Assembly (NCBI GenBank): GCA_000711775.1
Contig: ARYC01001086.1
Location: 30,089-94,088 of the forward strand
Direction of reading: 5' to 3'
Length of the DNA: 64,000 bases
Origin: Oxytricha trifallax
Taxonomy: Eukaryota > Ciliophora > Spirotrichea > Sporadotrichida > Oxytrichidae
The notes under the pieces are model-generated. The model saw only the letters and a program-made list of their open reading frames with translations. It was not told the origin of the DNA and did no database searches. The position numbers and the translations under genes were made by a program. Below, in pieces: positions 11,901 to 23,400 of this stretch (position 1 is its first letter; each line of letters opens with the position of its first letter).

Positions 11901-14388
11901 AACGTCAAGACTTTGGCAAAGAAACCTTTAAACTTCCTCTATCACTAAGTTAGAATGGACTACATTGAGAAAAATATTTTGAGGAGGCTGTGTAACTATG
12001 AGGATGTGAGTTTATTCGCGGCGCTTATTTTGAAAGTTAAGTATTGGGGTAAAATACTGAGGTCTAAGGATAACTCCCTTACTAAAGAGTAAAAGATTTA
12101 TAGGATTTGTTGTAATTATACTAGAGTATGATTGGTATATCTAACAAACAACTATATAGTTAAATTATCTATTAAAGAGTTGATCATAAAGAACATAGAC
12201 TACGCCATCCCATAAACATTTATGAGAGAGAAATCTTAAGATTATTGGGTGCAGAAAATTCAGAGAGACTTCGATCGACACAATTTGAGAGAGCTGTCAA
12301 TTGAAGAGGCTTAGGAGAGATTTCTATCTATATTTGCTTAATATAACTTAGCTTTCAGTACTTACTATGTAATGAGAGCTACACCTATAAGAGATTCATC
12401 TAGCATTGATTCTTTCATAAATAATGGAGTAAATACCGTTTATTTAATAGACAAAACACAGTTATATCCCATTATAATTATGACAATAGCAAATTATATA
12501 GATCTTTTACCTTCATAAAAGCTAAAAAAAATTAAATAAATAATGGGTAGAATCCTAACATACTGTTAAGACAATTTGACTTAGATGAAACAGATGATTT
12601 TATCAGTCCCTCTCATTTAACAAGTGGTGGAGGCCACACTTTCAAAAATACTAGAGAGTCTTTTTTAAACCAGCACATGAATAATGACTTACTTTGTGTG
12701 GTAAACTTCAATGGAATAATCTTTTATGAAAACCAGAAGAGAGATAAAGTTATCCAGAAGATTCAATTTGATGAGTTGTTATATGTCATGGGGTCTAATG
12801 ATAAAATTATGATACTTTATATAAAAATTAATTTATAACTGGTTAAAAAGATTATTTAATGACACGTTGAGAATAGGTTTTGTAAATAAAGGACAACTAA
12901 AAAGTACAGATATCAAAATCGATATTTTCACCACTAATGGCCAGAATTCAAGACTAATAGCTGAAGATATTGTGGCTTACTGCTAAGTGAGACTGGCTGA
13001 ATGTTCTAAGAATGACATGATCGAGATTGTCAAGAGAAACATCATAAACATTTTTGAGGATCTTGAAGACCCGTTTGCTGCAGGTGGAAATGGCATGGAT
13101 GACATGGGTTTGTTCGATATTTCCTAAACAAGTCCAGATCGAAACAGATCGAACAACAATACATATAAGAGATAAGCCACGCGCACAGGTGGTGGAACAG
13201 CTGACAAGTTCAGATAAAGCAATATAGGGGCTTTTGAGTTTTTAGGAGGGGACTATGACTATTCTTAAGGCGGCTCCCCAGATAACAAACTCATGGAATC
13301 TTAGATTAACCTCAAGCAGATTTAGCAGAAGCTCAATCACTAGAGAGGCAATTAGTTTAGATTCAGAGAGAAAATTCTCATTTATCTTAAGAGGTATCCA
13401 CTGTACATGTCAAAGCAGATGCAGGCTTCACCTAGCAGAGGTGGAAACGATCTGATTGGGATGGGTGGCGCGACTTCAAACTTAGCCACAGGATTCATTG
13501 GAAATTAACACAGAAACACTTTGATGGGTAGAAATGGAAGTATAGCAAATAAAACTTAGTTGCAGTTACCATCAACAGGTAGCTCTGGCTTTTCATTAAT
13601 ATAAAATTTTGAAAGAATTCAGTTTATAAATTATTGGCTTATTAGGCACTAGAGATAGCAACAGTGGAAGCTCTTAAAACACCAATAAAGATAGACAAAG
13701 CATGCTTAAACTGTAATTAGCTTCATTCAGAATTGAAGAAGACAAAGAGGAAGATGAAGACGATAGCAATTCTGTCAAAGAATTTTAAAACCTTAAAATT
13801 TGAATTTAAAACATTGTAAATCATCGAACCTCATCCTTTTTATCCCATTAGGCATTCACTTTAATTTAAAAATTTACTAATGACGACTACTCAGACAAGA
13901 ATTACAGCTCAAGTGGAGCACCAGGTAATAAGCGAACCAATTTAAGAAACTAGTCCAAAAACAGAGGCGCAAATAATGAAATAGTTTTAGGCAAAAGCTA
14001 ATTCCCACCTCTCTCCAATAAAAGCGGTGGGGACTTGAGTGGTGGAGAATAGAACAGCAGCAGTAAAACTTCTCCACTGGGCACATCCAGCAACAAATTT
14101 GGGTATTAGTCCTAGAGAAACGCAGGAGGCAATATCTCTGAAAGTTCATCAGCTAACAATCTGATTAATTAGTAGCAATAACAGCTATAGAATAAAAGCA
14201 GTCATAGAGAGAGTGTGATTAACCTTTAAAAATAAATTAAATTATAAAAATTAAACTCTAAGAGAATTTAACTAATTTGGTAATTTATCATGTCACTTTA
14301 GCTTTAAGAATAAAATAATTAAATCTACGCAAAAATCGTTCTAAAAATATAATTATTTCAAACTTAAAAAATTGCAAATCGAAATTGA
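8960..14388 (+). CDS. MyTH4-FERM domain protein, no motor seen
   Basis: Large multi-segment gene. An acidic N-terminal region (MELLDDNELNAMLDQALNEA near 9019; then DDEGQGMGDGDHHQLEYYDED) is followed by a MyTH4 domain at about 10455-10690 (LTDEFYLQIYRQINR, then TTPSKDLVEGMENWL). A FERM module follows: ubiquitin-like F1 from about 10920 (ITGEPIQIQVYSPIGD), F2 around 11850-12400 (LNFLYHQVRMDYIEKN, then SLFAALILKVKYW) and a PH-like F3 about 12610-13060. A low-complexity S/N/Q/G tail runs to TGA 14386-14388. MyTH4-FERM pairs occur in myosins and kinesins and link them to microtubules or membranes; no motor P-loop was seen here. A possible pointer GAATAC joins 11644-11649 to 11840-11845, but a one-base shift is then needed before LNFLYHQ. 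Several frames change along the gene, so limits of introns and IESs are approximate. Confidence 0.75.
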
Positions 14389-14432
14389 ATAAAGAAATTT
14401 TGATTATTTTCAATTTTTTTTATTTTCTTGTG

Positions 14433-14751
14433 ATGGGAACGAGATCAGGCTTTTCATTCAAGTAGAACGCTATATCATTCGCAAGTCAAAACACAAATAA
14501 TGGTGGAAGAAAAGACAGCGAGTTGATGGTCTAGGATGACGATGAAAGAAAGCGAATGATGCCCAAGACACCTGTCAGAGAAGAAATTAATAGCAATTAA
14601 ATGGCTGTAATAAACGAATTGTTTAAATCTAAGTCAAGTAAGATCACTTAAAACATTTTTATCGATATATATTTTCACTTTAGATGATGAGGAGGATAAT
14701 ATAATGGAAAATTGGGATGATTTAATCTTTGAAAAGTTAGTCTAAATTTGA
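14433..14751 (+). CDS. small acidic protein of unknown function
   Basis: Starts MGTRSGFSFKQNAISFASQN, with an intron GTAAG...TTTAG at 14638-14683 (46 nt); the spliced frame ends ...ENWDDLIFEKLVQI and TGA at 14749-14751. About 90 residues with a charged centre (DDDERKRMMPK) and acidic C-terminus. No family recognised. It lies 66 bp upstream of the NUDT6-like start on the same strand, so it could instead be an upstream exon of that gene, but the TGA and the new ATG argue for two genes. Confidence 0.6.
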
Positions 14752-14816
14752 GAAAGAATAGAATTCAGGGTATATTAAAAATCTAAATTTAATCATAGTA
14801 GAATTAGTTTAATTAT

Positions 14817-16050
14817 GGAATTATCAAGCCAACCAAGAGTTCAAAACTCATCAGACGTGCCTGCATCAGATTTAAGTCATACTCTTATCTAAGGGGTTGT
14901 GGATAGATATAAAGGCATGGAAGTGATTAATTTAGATTCACTGGCTTCAACAGAAGAAGAATTTGAACAACAGATTAAGTTTCTTTAAATATATCATGTA
15001 TAATCTGCGCGTCATATTTCATTGATATTTGGGGGGGGGGGTTGGTAAATATTAAATTATAAAGTTTAACATGAGTCATTGGATAAATGAGGGCATAAGG
15101 TCAGTTTAGATATAATTTGCCCCACCTAAATGTCATTTGATGAATGTTGCAGTGAGACATGGTTTTTAATTTCATCATGCCAGTCCCAAGGGATATGTGC
15201 TCATGTGTCTATGGCTTGACAAGAAAACTCCTTGCAAGATACCAGCATACTCTGATCATTCATTTTGAGTGTTTTTATAGCATAAGTTCACAAATATTTA
15301 TAGACTAAAAAATACCCAATATATAATTAGGACTATTTCAATTCTAAAAACTAAGTATTAAAATTATAGGAATAACAGAGAAATTATTCCTATTTAAAAT
15401 TGGGGATTACGTTGGCGTAGGCGGAGCTATTATAAACGACAAAAATGAGATTTTAATGATATAAGAAGTAAGATCCCCAGAGCCCAGACCATGGAAGTTG
15501 CCAGGAGGTTTCATGAACCCAGGTGAAACTATAAAGCAAGCCTGCGAAAGAGAAGTTTATGAAGAGACTGGAATTAGGAGTGAATTTGTGGGGATGCTTG
15601 GAATTAGAGAATAACTACAGGTCAAATATGGGTGTACAGACCTCTATATAGTCTGTCTCTTGAAATTGAAGCAGAGAGCTACAATTAAATTATAAAATTT
15701 TTATCTGTAAATTCTCATTTGTATATTTAAAAATACTACTGATGACTCTGAGGAAAGTAAATAAGTTAATATCTATGAAAATGATTAAATCGATATTCAA
15801 GATAAAGGAGAAGTTTATGATGCCAGATGGATACCCATAGAAGAATTAAGCACTAATGAAGATGGATGCAAGTATAGAATGTTCCAAAATGCATATCAAT
15901 TTATCTCAGGGTTACATCAACAATCATTAAATACTTCAATTAGTTTTTAAAGTATATTAGGAAAGAGTTTATATTTTTTTATAGAATACATTAACTACAA
16001 AGAGACAATTGAGCGTGCTCAGGCTAATATTCATGTACTATATATGAATT
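14817..16050 (+). CDS. NUDT6: NUDT6-type Nudix hydrolase with IESs
   Basis: Begins MELSSQPRVQNSSD. The N-terminal NUDT6-like domain includes LIQGVVDRYKGMEVINLDSL and HWINEGIRSVQIQFAPPKCH, followed by VAVRHGFQFHHASPKG. The Nudix fold starts at YVGVGGAIINDKNEILMIQE, and the Nudix box GX5EX7REVYEETGI is complete at about 15503-15575 (GGFMNPGETIKQACEREVYEE), so the Mg-binding glutamates are kept. The enzyme would hydrolyse a nucleoside-diphosphate derivative; the substrate is unknown. Three IES candidates interrupt it: pointer AAGTTT (14977-14982 / 15062-15067), pointer GAT (15254-15256 / 15405-15407) and pointer TTAAA (15685-15689 / 15727-15731), all giving in-frame joins. The first IES contains an 11-G run. 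The last part reads DARWIPIEELSTNEDG; the exact stop is uncertain. Confidence 0.88.
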
Positions 16051-16059
16051 TATTAATTT

Positions 16060-17380
16060 TTAATTTTTAACAAAAATAAAATTTATTTTTTTAAAATAGT
16101 AAAAGTGAAAGTTTACAAATAGGATTACGGATATTATTCTATTTAGGTTTAACTTGGCGTTTTTATTGATTTTTGATTTTACTTATGAAAGTAAATTAAA
16201 AACTATTAAAGTTTAGAATTTTATTTTTACCCTCTTTAACACAAGCTAATATATTCTACTATTTTAAAGTTTTCATGCAATATTCATTTTCATCTTAAGT
16301 TTTCTTATTCATATAAGATTAAAAGTTAATTTCTTGATTTTAATGTAATCATTAATATATTAAATTAAATTAACTTTTAAGGTTTTATTCCAACATCATT
16401 CTATATTTTTATAATACTTCTGGTTCAGAGTAATTGCCTAAACTTGAGGATTTTATTAAGAATATTTCCCTAACTTATTCTGAATTTTAACCTAAATCCA
16501 CTGTCTCAGCTAAGTACCCCAGCATAGGTTTTATAATTGACATTCTTTTATATATAATAAAATAAAAGAACAACTATCTTTCAAAATGCTAATGTAAATT
16601 TATAATTGATATCTTTTTATTTTATGCCAAAATATAAAAAGAGTTATATAATTATTTCACATAGCACCTCTTATTTCTATTTTTGTCAAAATTTTTAAAT
16701 ATTTCTTGAGAAATTCTATCAATTTACTTGTTTAAGGCATTCATATGACAATGCTTCAATAAATAAACTTTGCCTATTTAAAAGTAATTCTTATATCTCG
16801 AATAAGTAAACTTTATATAATCAGATGAAAAAAAAGAATAATTTCTAATCAAATCGTATATTAAAACTCATTTATTATTAAAAAAATGACTTAAAATTTA
16901 AATAAATAATTAGGTGCAAATGACACTTGGAAATACTATAGGCCAGCTGCTTTTGACAATCATATATAGAAATTGTGATCAAATATTGATATATTTATAT
17001 TAAGAGTGTAAACTTAATAACTTGGATACAATAAATTTAATAATTAATCATATTATTTCATAAACATTATTGTTTATTTTATTATCTCGTTTTATGTATA
17101 TTAAATTCTAATGCACAAATTAAAGAATTTTATATCAAATTTACTACTAAGAAAATTTTGTTCTATAATTTCTTTAATCAATGATGCTGCATGTGGATAA
17201 TCCATATTTATTTAAGTTTATATTCAAATGAAAAATAATGAATTATTATAAAATCATTTATATTTATCTATTTTCTACTATTGGATGTTACCTTGATTGT
17301 GATTGTTAACATTAGGTCCTTGACTATGTTGAAATTATTTATGCTATAAATAGTAAAATCATTAATAAATAACATAAACA
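16060..17380. other. AT-rich spacer with an orphan coding-like stretch
   Basis: Mostly AT-rich non-coding DNA. On the plus strand about 16410-16590 an open frame reads SGSEQLPKLEDFIKNI followed by SLTYSEFQPKSTVSAKYPSI, with balanced composition unlike its surroundings. It may be a segment of a gene whose other parts are elsewhere. No family recognised. Confidence 0.4.
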
Positions 17381-17399
17381 TATAATTAATGTTGGAACT

Positions 17400-18089
17400 A
17401 TGCGAGTTGATTGATCTCTCTAATGAGGGCACTGGCATCTTCTCTCTCTGTGCCACTGTAATCATGCAGTCTTCTAGCAAAGGCAATGGCTTCCTCGTAT
17501 CTCTCCATACTTTTGTAGTATTTTGCCAGGTACATCAGCGCTTCTGTAGTTTCGCTAATATTTTATTTTATGTGTTATATAAAGTATGGTGTCAGAGTCT
17601 CATTTAGTCAGTATTTTTACAGTCATTTTCTTCTATTTCTATAAATAATTTGAAAAAGTGACATCTTAAATCAGGAAATTTACAAAAGTTTATTAGAAAT
17701 TCGCTACTCTCGATTTCTTCAAGATCTTTTCTTTTCAAGTTAATTTAGAAGCAGTTTGCTGCTTTTTCATGCTCACCCATTATTTTTCAGATAATTTATA
17801 CTATTTTTTCTCTCAATTATTTAATAAATTAATGATGGGAAGTATAATAAATACTTATTAATTACTTCACCCATTTGGATATATAGCTTTGCTAATTTGT
17901 GAAGTGCAATACCCTCCTTGTCCTTGAATCTCTCTCCCTTCTCATGACACTTTGCCGCCTCTTCCTTTCTGTCCATTTTCTCGTAACACCCTCCCATGGC
18001 TATCCACATACGAGAGTCCTGTGGTCTATAAAACAAAAAAAATTATAATTTCAATTGGGAACTTACTTAGATAAGGCAGCATTAGCATA
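17400..18089 (-). CDS. CDC23: CDC23/APC8, displaced internal segments
   Basis: Three coding segments that belong between RAWYGLGQTYEI...YANA and the C-terminal tail of the CDC23 cluster at 2.3-4.5 kb. Segment B (17867-18089) holds a 41-nt GT-AG intron at 18026-18066 and codes PQDSRMWIAMGGCYEKMD and ALHKLAKLYIQMGE. Segment C (17700-17780) codes HEKAANCFQINLKRKDLEE. Segment D (about 17400-17557) codes EALMYLAKYYKSMERYEEA and SALIREINQLA. B and C share pointer ATGGGTGA (17867-17874 / 17773-17780); C and D share TAGCGAA (17700-17706 / 17551-17557); both joins are in frame. Order and content match the C-terminal TPRs of CDC23. The block lies upstream, in transcription direction, of segments it should follow, which is a permuted order. 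The D-to-tail join was not resolved. Confidence 0.93.
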
Positions 18090-18300
18090 AAAAAGATAAT
18101 GCCATTTTATATTAATACAATATTATAGAGTATAAATAATTAATATTAAAAAATATAGAATAAAATTAAATACTTTTAAAAAAATAAATATAAACTTGAT
18201 AAAAATGAATGCAAAGCAAAGGCAATCGCCTAAAAACTATAATATAAAATTAATTGATTAACTTTACGTCTAATAGAAAAGTAACTTTCTCAGTAATTTT

Positions 18301-20293
18301 ATGATATTTTTACAAGATATTTTAATAAATATATACAACTATAACGACGATGACGAAGAAGAGAACTACGAATAAGACCAAGACTAATACGACATGTAGT
18401 ATGAAGAAGATGTACAGCCAAAACAATAATAACAGGTATAATAATAGCACAACAACTCAGATGATGACAATGGTTTCTACTCTGATAGAGGTGGCAACTC
18501 TCAACTAGGCTCTGGTAAGTTATTTCTATAAATCACAAAAGTTGTGTGGTCATTGAATTTTCAAGAAAGATAATTCTTTCTTTCTATTTCTCAATGCGAA
18601 TTTGAACTAGAGAGTAAAATCCTGCTCTTTTATCAATACAAATTTACTAATCTTCTCATTTTTAGCCGTAAGAGGTAATTAAAGCAGCAAGAAAGACCTA
18701 AACATAAAAATAAATAATAACAATCACTTGACATCCAAATAAGCCAACATCACTCATTTGGACTAGTAAATGAACTCTACTGCTACCTTTGAATAGTAAC
18801 AACTACAGCAGAAACATAGTAAAATGGTTTATATTTATTTTAATTATTTCTACTTTTAACATCAGATGAGGATGTCTGTGGACTAAGGGAAACTCAAAAA
18901 TGCCAAGTAGCAACCAATTAAGGCTTAACCTATGTAGCAGTTATAACAAGCTTCTGACCCATATTCTGTGGAATAAATGCGTGACATCAATTTCAAACTA
19001 AAGGAAGAACTTAATTATAAATATTAAAGGGCAAATTAAGTGAAATCCTACTGTAATTATAATCAAAAGTAGTTATAAATATCATCATCATTACTATAAA
19101 TAAATTAAGAACTAAGTTCATTGATAGAAAGACTTGAAATAGCTCTAAATAAATTCAAAGATCGCAAGGAGAAAGACAAGTAGAGATATGGAATAAACCC
19201 TTAATATTTCAATTATAATATTTATTTCAATCCACTTGGGAATCTAATAATTGTATATCTAATTTGTGATTTTTTTTACACTTAAAATACCAGAACCAAT
19301 CTCAGCTGCCAGATGACCTCCTCCAAAAAGAAAAAGAGTTAAGAAACGCTCATTCCCGTTCCACCAACGTGAAGAAAGAAATCCTAAAAATCCGCAGAAA
19401 ATTGGAAACTAACGTAGACATAAACTTGATAACAGAACTTGAGAATGAAATCAAGAACAAGGAGTAGTTGCTGGCTAAATTAGAGGATTAAAACAACCAG
19501 ATTAAGAAAGTTGGGTTTCAATAACAGAGAGCCATGTAGGACTTGAATAAGGAGGAGGAGTTGCAATAGTAACTGTCGCACACTAACATGCAAATCAGGC
19601 AGGTCAAATTGGACACGAGGTAGATATAGGAACAATACAAAGAGATTGATAAGAGTATTCAAGAAGAGCACAAATAAAGAATTATGATTTTTACATGTAG
19701 TTTAATTACGAAATTTATTCATTCTTAAGACATTCAATATATTTAGCGCACAAGATTATCTACGATTTGGAAGAACGTTACAGAAAAATTAATGCTCTAA
19801 TTGCCATAAAGAAGCGTAAAAACCCAAATGCTCAAGATCCTGTATTTTTAGTTTTAGTGTACCTATAAAATAACACTTTTAATTATTTCAAGATCAACCA
19901 GCAGACCCAGATGACCTCCTAACTGAAGAAGAACTTGAAAGTTAAATCAAAGCCCTAGAAGATATAAAATTGGAAAGAGAGCAGAAAGCGAAGAGATAAA
20001 TAGCTGATCTGGACAGATAGCTCACCACCTAGAAGGAAGAGCAGGAGATAAATGAGATTAAGCTCAAGGACAAGGACTAGCAACTTAAAAACGCAGAACT
20101 TAAAATCAAAGAAATGAAGAGATAAATTCAAGTCATTCAGTAAAACACTAAATAAGCAGCTGCAAACGCACTGGAAAATCAGTAGAAAGAATAGTAGTAG
20201 AATTAAAACATGGAAATTTAAGAGGGAGCGGGAAACTTTAGTCATTTTAATAAGGTCAGAAAAGCTGGATAAGTCACTAAGAAATTGCAGTGA
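18301..20293 (+). CDS. glutamine-rich coiled-coil protein
   Basis: Opens with an acidic low-complexity region (NDDDEEENYEQDQDQYDMQY) and a Q-rich stretch, then several segments or exons with GT-AG borders (5' splice site GTAAG at 18515). The central and C-terminal parts are almost pure heptad-like coiled coil: LITELENEIKNKEQLLAKLE (about 19430-19490), EEELQQQLSHTNMQIRQVK and KLKDKDQQLKNAELKIKEMK (about 20055-20120). It ends KKLQ then TGA at 20291-20293. TAA/TAG supply many of the Q codons. The overall look is of a basal-body, ciliary or cytoskeletal coiled-coil protein, but no specific family was recognised. The ATG at 18301 is the first in frame and was chosen for that reason only. Confidence 0.7.
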
Positions 20294-20434
20294 TTTTTAC
20301 GATTTATTAATACAATATTACTTTTTAAATTTAAGACTTATTGTTTTAGTTAACCAATTACTTTGATCTGGAAATGAAAATCTACAGAAAACTTAACATT
20401 TCATACAATTTACATATAAATTAACATTAATTAG

Positions 20435-23400
20435 TCATGTGAGAAAAGTTTATTAATCCCTGTTATTATTATGAATATTTTACATGTCATCCTAGCCTAG
20501 TTGAGACTAACCAGGTGTAGACCTGCTTTTAATGGAGTTTGAATAGTACTCTTGCATGTCTTTTCTCCAGTTATTTTTTATCAGAAAATTACCTTTTAAT
20601 ACTGATTCTATCACGAAATAATCTTTCTAGTTGCCTTTATCCAATAGTGCTTTTTAGATAAACCTATCAAATAAAATAATTGATATCTAAGATTAAAGTA
20701 AATTGAAAGAATATATTCAATGGTTTAATTGCCAATTTGCTCTTTTAAATTCCTAATAGACAAGATTCAACCAAAGCAATACAGGATTCCTAACGGATTT
20801 GCATGTTTTTATCGAAGAGTACTTCCTCTCCTACAGTCCAGCCTATATTAGCCTTGCCAAGAGATACTTAAGTACTTAATCCTTAAGTATTATCACTCTA
20901 AGCTCCACTAATTTGATTATTTTAATAGTCATCTCTGCTTTGAATTTCGTCATTCAGGCCTTTTACAGGTGGTACTAAAAGATTTAATCTGCCGAAAAGT
21001 ACAAAATAAACAAGCGTATCCTGACTTCCACTTTTATAAAGAACTTGATCCTAAGCCAGGTATATGATTGAACTGTCAGTTAACAGATTCTTCAAAGTAT
21101 CAATCTCTAGTTTACAAAAGATTGGATGTTTGGCATGCAAGACTACATGTGAGACATAGATTGAGGACTCTCCACCTTCGTCTTTAAATTTCTACCGTAA
21201 TTCAAAGAAACCATCTTTAATTTCGTCTTCGATACTGGGGTCGAGCTCCTTCTCTCTGCATACTAGCTCTGGTTCATCTAATTGTGCAGAGGGTATCTAT
21301 TTATTATTAGATTCCTGATTTTAATGCTGATTCTAAGGCAATCCAAAACTTGCCTTGCCTATTGTTTTCTTGGGAGTTAAAACCATGGCTTTGTAATTTC
21401 CAGGACTGGCTCGAGGATTAGTATTAATATTATTTGGGTATTAGGCATAGGTTTATTATTGATTAATAGGTCTTTAATATTACAGAGTATTGGTGTTTTA
21501 AATACCAGGTTTTAATTATTAATTATTGGAAATTTTACCTCTGCTTATCATTGAAACACGAGGACTCAGAGATTTATAGTTTCTTGAAAAATCACTTACA
21601 TTAGGCTATCTATAAAAATTGTTTACTTTCCTATATATAATTCTACTTAAAAAAATCATATTTATTATTATCTAGGAATAGTCCTTAACTTATTAACAGA
21701 TCGTAGCCTATCAATCTAGTTGTAATTATTCTATTACTGTGGCTAACGATTTCTACTGCTCAATAAACTTCTTTGTGAATTATTTAAGCTTAATTGTCTG
21801 CCACTCTGCGATCCGGCTCTATTCCTACTATTTGTACTTAACGATCTTTGTGACAATTAAAATTTTTTAATTTATATAATATTCAACATTATTGCAAATT
21901 GCTGTGACCTATTCTAATTCATCTAATTGGTACTACCTCTAGACATACTTTTGTTCAGAGATAGTGGACCTCTTTACAAAAGAATTTTCTTATTTTAAGG
22001 TATACTTTGAACTATATGTGGCTGATTTGGATTATGTTTTTTAGCACAAACAGCACAAAGTCGCCCTCCTGCTCCATGATGACCTCCCACATGTGTAACC
22101 AAAGTTTCCTTTTTCTATATGAAGAAATCAAAACAATCTAACTAATTTATCTTACATAAGCTTATTTGAGATTTGGTAATTTTAAAGGAGACATTTTCAT
22201 GTTTCTCTATTATCCATAGTTATATCCCTAATCCATAGACACATTTGCCTTTTTAGCTTGATTGTTCGTTGTGCTTTTCAAACCACCATTTCCCATACCC
22301 ATTATTTAATTGGTGTTTTATATAAAGGATTAGTAGTTATTTTTTGACCCTGAATTTTATTAATTGCTTGGCTTTCTATAGCCTAGATTATTCCTGTTTA
22401 AAGATAAAAATTAATTTAACATATCTATTTATCTAAAAGTTTACCCATAAACAATATTTTATGAGGGAAATTACAAACTTAATTTAAAGATACTAATCCG
22501 TAATTAGCATTAGAGCCAGTACGATTACTACCCGGAATCTATTATTAATTTTACTACAGTGATGTCAGCATGCTATTATTTAATGATTGAGGGTACTATT
22601 ACTACTTCGGAAATTAATTGCTATTATTATCTTTGCTTTTAGTACTTCTGATTGTCTCCTCTTAAATTTGAGTCAAATTAGCATATTTACTCACAATAGC
22701 CTAGTGATAATCCTGATTCTATGATTTCTTAGAAACATTATAAATATGAGGGGGTGTGTATTTAATTTTAGCATTTTGGCAATCTAGGGAGTTAAATTTT
22801 ATATGTGATTAAAATTTTTACAATAAAATAAACACTGTTAGCTCTTTAATGATTTTACTAATATTATTACTAATCATTTTATTACTGTGATTCATTATCA
22901 CTACCTTTTATAGTTGGTGGTCCCTTATTGAAACGTCTCTGTTATTGATAAATTAATGCAATTAATTAATTGAAAGTAATAAATAGTATTTATTTTCAAT
23001 ATTTTGGCAATAAATCTAAACTGGAAGCCCTACAAATGGTGGATTTTCATAATAACTATCATCAGAAAGCATAGGATCCAAATTATTGCAATTTTATGTT
23101 TATATAATATAATACATTAAATAAAATATCAATTCTTATCATACTTTACAATACTCCCTCTATTCTACAAAGATTTTATAGGTGCCATAAAGTCAATTTT
23201 AGACCTGAAAAATTTCTTATCAGTCATTTTTTTACCTGAATTTTACTATGAATTATTACTGTTTATTGGATAATTTTAATTTATTCCTTAGCTATTGTAC
23301 CCACTATTAATATTATAAAATCTTTGTCAAAATTAGTCCAATAATTACAGTTAAAAAAAAACTATTAAATAATGTGCCAAGTAATGTTGAAAACTTTTGT

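Noticed and set aside
13877..14149. Minus-strand ORF of 90 codons rich in C, F and L
   Set aside because: Mirror of the S/N/G-rich tail of the MyTH4-FERM gene.
20745..22130. Plus-strand open frame rich in F, L, I and Y that looks like a multi-pass membrane protein
   Set aside because: It is the mirror of the minus-strand polyQ/CNB gene; the minus strand gives the recognisable CNB domain and natural-looking S/R/N linkers.
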